Part shown: positions 7,019-9,456 of the stretch, in pieces
Position numbering within the stretch: the stretch's first letter is position 1
Layout: every line of letters starts with the position of its first letter
Assembly: GCA_016177145.1 (NCBI GenBank)
Contig: JACOVV010000194.1
Span: forward strand, 1-9,456
DNA from: Candidatus Omnitrophota bacterium
Lineage (GTDB): Bacteria > Omnitrophota > Gorgyraeia > JACOVV01
Length of the DNA stretch: 9,456 bases
Reading direction: 5' to 3'
Notes under the pieces: model-generated
What the model saw: only the letters and a program-made list of their open reading frames with translations
The model's database searches: none
Told to the model about the DNA's origin: nothing
Program-made: the position numbers and the translations under genes

Positions 7019-7831
7019 ATCCACGTATCCTTCTCTAGCGCATAATTCCAGCAATTGAGATTTTGATAAGAGCGCTAGCCGCTCTTTTTTCTCATCCACC
7101 ACTTGGATTTTGAAACCGAGGACCTTCAGTGACTCTAAAAACAGTGCCGCGCTCTCACCCGCTTCTTTTAACCCTTGGGGCCATAATTCACAGAAGAGAA
7201 TGATGCGAGGGTTTCTTTGGATCGTTTCTTTCATCCCTTGGATCACCCGCGGCTCGGCTCCTTGGACATCTATTTTTACCAAATCCACCTTCTCGCATCC
7301 TTTTTCTTTAAGAAACCGGTCTAATGTTGTCGTCTCGATTTCGATGCGGCGTCTCCCGTCCCCGGGGTCATAGATCCGATGATCTCCTTGGTTGGCTTCA
7401 TTCAGCCAGAGAGACGCACATCCGATTCGATCGGCGAGGGCTGACGATGAGACAAACACATTCTTAACGCCATTTCTATCAAGGTTCTCCAACAACACCG
7501 CCCGTTGGGCCGGTTCGGGCTCAAAAGAAAACACCCTTCCTTCTGGGCCCGCCTGCCTTGCGAAAAGCAGGGTGTAATATCCTATATTGGCTCCCACATC
7601 CACTATCGTCATCCCCGGGCGGATAATTTCTTTAAAGAGTCGTGTCTGGAATTTCCCCAATAAGGAAAATTTATAAAGATACAGCGCCAGCAGACGATCC
7701 AAACTTTTTGCCGTTATCTCATAACCTGCTAAACGAACAGAAACTCCTTGTTTGAACTTTACGACTCTCCCCAGCCCTCTTGCCAATGGCGGAATGAACG
7801 GTAATTTCTCTAAGAAAGCGACTGCATTCAT
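6959..7831 (-). CDS. FkbM-family SAM methyltransferase
   Basis: This 290-residue protein has the FkbM layout. TIVDVGANIGYYTLLFA (75-91) is SAM motif I, FSFEPEPAQ (101-109) holds the ribose-binding acidic residue, TTTLDRFL (167-174) and DLVKIDVQGAEPRVIQGM (183-200, approximate) is the diagnostic FkbM signature, and ILFCELWPQG follows. The family O-methylates sugars and other hydroxyl groups in polysaccharides and natural products, so methylation of a sugar made by this cluster is likely. The ATG at 7831 lies 10 bp after the GT87-like gene stop; a weak GAAAGAAA precedes it. No own promoter is seen, so it should be co-transcribed from the promoter at 9190-9198. Oddities: the last 60 bp lie antisense to the end of the plus-strand methyltransferase gene, and codons at 7068-7090 also form that gene's terminator on the opposite strand. 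The tail QDDKDSKGAPFSHKI looks unconserved and may be recent read-through. Confidence 0.93.
   Translation of the reverse strand: MNAVAFLEKLPFIPPLARGLGRVVKFKQGVSVRLAGYEITAKSLDRLLALYLYKFSLLGKFQTRLFKEIIRPGMTIVDVGANIGYYTLLFARQAGPEGRVFSFEPEPAQRAVLLENLDRNGVKNVFVSSSALADRIGCASLWLNEANQGDHRIYDPGDGRRRIEIETTTLDRFLKEKGCEKVDLVKIDVQGAEPRVIQGMKETIQRNPRIILFCELWPQGLKEAGESAALFLESLKVLGFKIQVVDEKKERLALLSKSQLLELCAREGYVDLLAFQDDKDSKGAPFSHKI
7068..7090 (+). terminator. Intrinsic terminator of the plus-strand operon, inside antisense FkbM gene
   Basis: A 7-bp stem AAGAGCG/CGCTCTT (7068-7074 with 7080-7086) closes on the 5-nt loop CTAGC, and the plus strand continues as T through 7090, giving a run of six T from 7085. 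This is the classic rho-independent form, placed 50 nt after the methyltransferase stop at 7018. On the minus strand the hairpin is followed by ATCAAAATC rather than a T run, so it should act on plus-strand transcripts only. Confidence 0.7.
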
Positions 7832-7841
7832 GGGGTTTCTT

Positions 7842-9128
7842 TCACCGGATTCGTTCTCTAGCTAGCCCCAGCCAAAACAGGGCCAAAACCATCAGTCCAA
7901 GATTCGGCATTCCCAGAAACCGATAAATTTCATAGGGAGCTCTCGTGGATAATTGGGGAAGTATCGTCATGGCAATCTGGTTGAATTGGGTCAAAGAGAG
8001 GAACATACTGAATGGAATTATCATCCCCGTGACAACTAGATAAAAACCGATCATGGAAATCATCTTTTTTTGACGCCAAACACTGTTTATATATTCCAAC
8101 GCCAAAATAAACGCCGGCAGGGAAAGAACCAGCGACTCAGTGGAAGCATGAGGGCCTAGAAGCAAAACAGCCAAACAGATCATAGACACAAAGAAATGAT
8201 CACGGAATTGAGCCTCTCGAATCCATAGTTTTCTAAGAGCACTCCGAAAGAAAATGGCTAGAGACGACAGCGCCAACAATACGCCCAAATAAAGACTATT
8301 GACCAGCGATATAATGCTGGGATTGTCAATCATGACCACGCCTTCCGGCGTACTCTCAAAACCGCTGATCCATTTGATCCACATCGATTTCATTGAAAGA
8401 TTATCCCACATTAAAACGCCGTAGTTCATCAGGGCATTCGAAGCGCCAGGATGGATTCTCTGGAAAAGATTGATGAAATAGCCGGCCCCCATGACGCTCC
8501 CATACAACCACTGCGTTAACGTGACCAGCCAGAACGCGTGGAAAATCCCCCAGGCCAGAACCCTTTTTTTAAATAGAAGGAAACCCGCTAAAATAAAAAA
8601 TGGATACACTTTGATCAATCCCGCCGCGGCTAACGAGAACCCTGCCCAGCTAAAGTGTTTCCTCTGGTAGCAAGCAATGCCTAATAAGATCAACGCCAAC
8701 TCCCATAATTCCGGCGATGCCGTTTGGAAATCATAGATCAACGGATTAAAATTCAGCAGAAGACAGACGATGATGATTTTATCCGCCACTCTGAACGTCT
8801 TCACATAATGAAAGAAGGTCACGGCTGCAATGACGACAAGAGCAATGATGCTGAGACCGATCGTCTTTGACATAAGCAATTGTCTGTCAAACCCGGAGAG
8901 AATAACAAGCGGATGCATCAATAGATTAAAAACGGGTCCATACAAGTTCCCAGGAACTGTTTCAAATTCCGGGGTGGCCCCCTGCAAGTACTGCACCAGC
9001 GGCATCGCCCTTTTGACGACATGCGCCGTTGGTATGTTCGCCGCGAAGCCGGCAAAAATGTGGTACCAGTGATAACAGGTGTATCCTAGGAACGCGGCAA
9101 TCCCGTAGAATTTAAGATTTAGGAACAT
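7842..9128 (-). CDS. Polytopic membrane glycosyltransferase, GT87 (DUF2029)-like
   Basis: This 428-residue protein is strongly hydrophobic, with roughly ten membrane segments. GT87-like landmarks in order are: YGPVFNLLMHPL (63-74, where the family often has a YPP/GPP element in the first large loop), FNPLIYDFQTASPELWELAL (127-146), GLIKVYPFFIL (170-180, the typical IK-YP motif) and GPHASTESLVLSLPAFIL (325-342, matching the family's C-terminal S..-.-LLPA region). GT87 enzymes, such as the actinobacterial alpha-mannosyltransferases, use polyprenyl-phosphate sugars in the membrane, so the GT2 half of the nearby fusion could supply the donor; this link is inference. The ATG at 9128 has a good TAGGAA ribosome site (9137-9142), 9 nt away, and a promoter at 9190-9198. 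It heads a two-gene operon with the FkbM methyltransferase. Other GT-C families or a polymerase-like role cannot be fully excluded. Confidence 0.75.
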   Translation of the reverse strand: MFLNLKFYGIAAFLGYTCYHWYHIFAGFAANIPTAHVVKRAMPLVQYLQGATPEFETVPGNLYGPVFNLLMHPLVILSGFDRQLLMSKTIGLSIIALVVIAAVTFFHYVKTFRVADKIIIVCLLLNFNPLIYDFQTASPELWELALILLGIACYQRKHFSWAGFSLAAAGLIKVYPFFILAGFLLFKKRVLAWGIFHAFWLVTLTQWLYGSVMGAGYFINLFQRIHPGASNALMNYGVLMWDNLSMKSMWIKWISGFESTPEGVVMIDNPSIISLVNSLYLGVLLALSSLAIFFRSALRKLWIREAQFRDHFFVSMICLAVLLLGPHASTESLVLSLPAFILALEYINSVWRQKKMISMIGFYLVVTGMIIPFSMFLSLTQFNQIAMTILPQLSTRAPYEIYRFLGMPNLGLMVLALFWLGLARERIR

Positions 9129-9273
9129 TCTTGAATTTCCTACTGGTCCCTATGACCCTAAAACCAATGTTGCTCCTGGAAGTGATTTTATTATATCATA
9201 AGATCCACGATACGACGATACGGATAGCGCCACCCTTTTTCAAACAAATTAGTTGCGTAACCAATTGAATCTA
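9129..9273. other. Divergent intergenic region
   Basis: These 145 bp separate the minus-strand GT87-like gene from the plus-strand partial gene. They hold the minus-strand promoter and ribosome site described separately, and an imperfect 8-bp tandem repeat (CGATACGA then CGATACGG, 9208-9223) near that promoter's -35 position. For the plus strand I see only a poor candidate promoter (TTGCTC 9170-9175 and TATATC 9192-9197). No hairpin terminator or small gene is evident. Confidence 0.6.
9190..9198 (-). promoter_or_regulatory. Extended -10 promoter for the GT87-like/FkbM operon
   Basis: The minus strand reads TGATATAAT: a perfect TATAAT with the TGn extension. No good -35 is present 16-18 bp upstream (the bases there are CGTCGT-like), which is tolerated by extended -10 promoters. 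The expected start is near 9183, giving a leader of about 55 nt that includes the TAGGAA ribosome site. The 11-base sequence matches the promoter at 4898-4906 except for one base. Confidence 0.6.
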
Positions 9274-9456
9274 ATGGACATCATTAAATTATCCGGCGAG
9301 CTAAAAGAATCGATCGGTTCCTGGCTTAATCAGATGGACCAAGGCCTTGAGCCGGGACGGTTCCGCTTCTGTAAAAAAGGCTCTCTAGTGCCCGCCTCTG
9401 GCCGCCAAGGACAATTTGCCACTTGTTTTGCCATGAAAACCGCCTGGCATGTGGGT
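9274..9456 (+). CDS. Unrecognised protein, N-terminal 61 residues only
   Basis: The frame opens with ATG at 9274 and stays open to the right edge. An in-frame TAG at 9250 limits the start; TTG codons at 9253 and 9265 are the only alternatives. No Shine-Dalgarno is visible upstream, which lowers confidence in the exact start. The product begins with an amphipathic, non-secretory helix (MDIIKLSGELKESIGSWLNQ), then a basic FRFCKKGSLVP segment (32-42) and a Gly/Ala-rich stretch ending FATCFAMKTAWHVG (48-61). There is no signal peptide and no membrane segment in this part. Cysteines at 35 and 51, with the helix ending TCFAMKTAW, faintly suggest an alpha/alpha-toroid or cyclase-like start, but I do not recognise the family. 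It is transcribed away from the GT87-like gene, so it begins another unit, possibly of the same cluster. Confidence 0.6.
   Translation, partial: MDIIKLSGELKESIGSWLNQMDQGLEPGRFRFCKKGSLVPASGRQGQFATCFAMKTAWHVG

Noticed and set aside
1..9456. CRISPR arrays, tRNA or rRNA genes, insertion-sequence ends, toxin-antitoxin or phage-defence genes
   Set aside because: Read for on both strands; no regular repeats, cloverleaf sequence, transposase motifs or defence-type domains were seen.

Overview
The window is a block of cell-surface polysaccharide genes: eight protein-coding genes, two of them cut by the window edges, packed with almost no spare DNA. Composition is close to balanced (about half G+C by eye). 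No rRNA, tRNA, CRISPR array, insertion sequence or integrase was seen. The gene mix (a methyltransferase fused to a family 2 glycosyltransferase, an FkbM methyltransferase, a GT87-type membrane glycosyltransferase, a membrane sulfatase-like enzyme and a long AsnB-type amidotransferase) suits a bacterium, probably Gram-negative and perhaps from an uncultivated lineage such as Omnitrophota or a relative. That placement is a weak inference from gene style, not from a marker gene.

Layout. (1) 1-4858 on the minus strand is a four-gene operon read right to left: a membrane-anchored sulfatase/phosphotransferase-like protein, a GT4 glycosyltransferase, a glutamine-hydrolysing asparagine synthetase-like amidotransferase, and the start of a probable formyltransferase-like protein that runs off the left edge. 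Junctions are 21 bp apart, overlapped by 13 bp, and overlapped by 4 bp. (2) 4908-7018 on the plus strand is a divergent pair: the methyltransferase-GT2 fusion and, 5 bp after it, a second SAM methyltransferase. (3) 6959-9128 on the minus strand is another pair: a GT87-like polytopic glycosyltransferase followed 10 bp later by an FkbM methyltransferase, whose 3' end overlaps the plus-strand operon by 60 bp. (4) 9129-9273 is a divergent intergenic region, followed by the first 61 codons of an unrecognised plus-strand gene.

How the genes could work together: the GT2 half of the fusion resembles polyprenyl-phosphate sugar transferases, which make lipid-linked sugar donors on the cytoplasmic face. 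GT87 enzymes use such donors from the membrane. The GT4 enzyme would extend a glycan from nucleotide sugars. The three methyltransferase domains, the amidotransferase, the formyltransferase-like protein and the sulfatase-like enzyme would decorate it. The sugar and the final polymer cannot be read from the sequence.

The clearest non-coding signals are two minus-strand extended -10 promoters that match in 10 of 11 bases (TGGTATAATAA before the sulfatase operon, TGATATAATAA before the GT87 operon), and a plus-strand intrinsic terminator that lies inside the antisense FkbM coding sequence. I found no convincing wholly new system; the most useful leads are these regulatory overlaps, the amidotransferase/formyltransferase pair and the unknown gene at the right edge.
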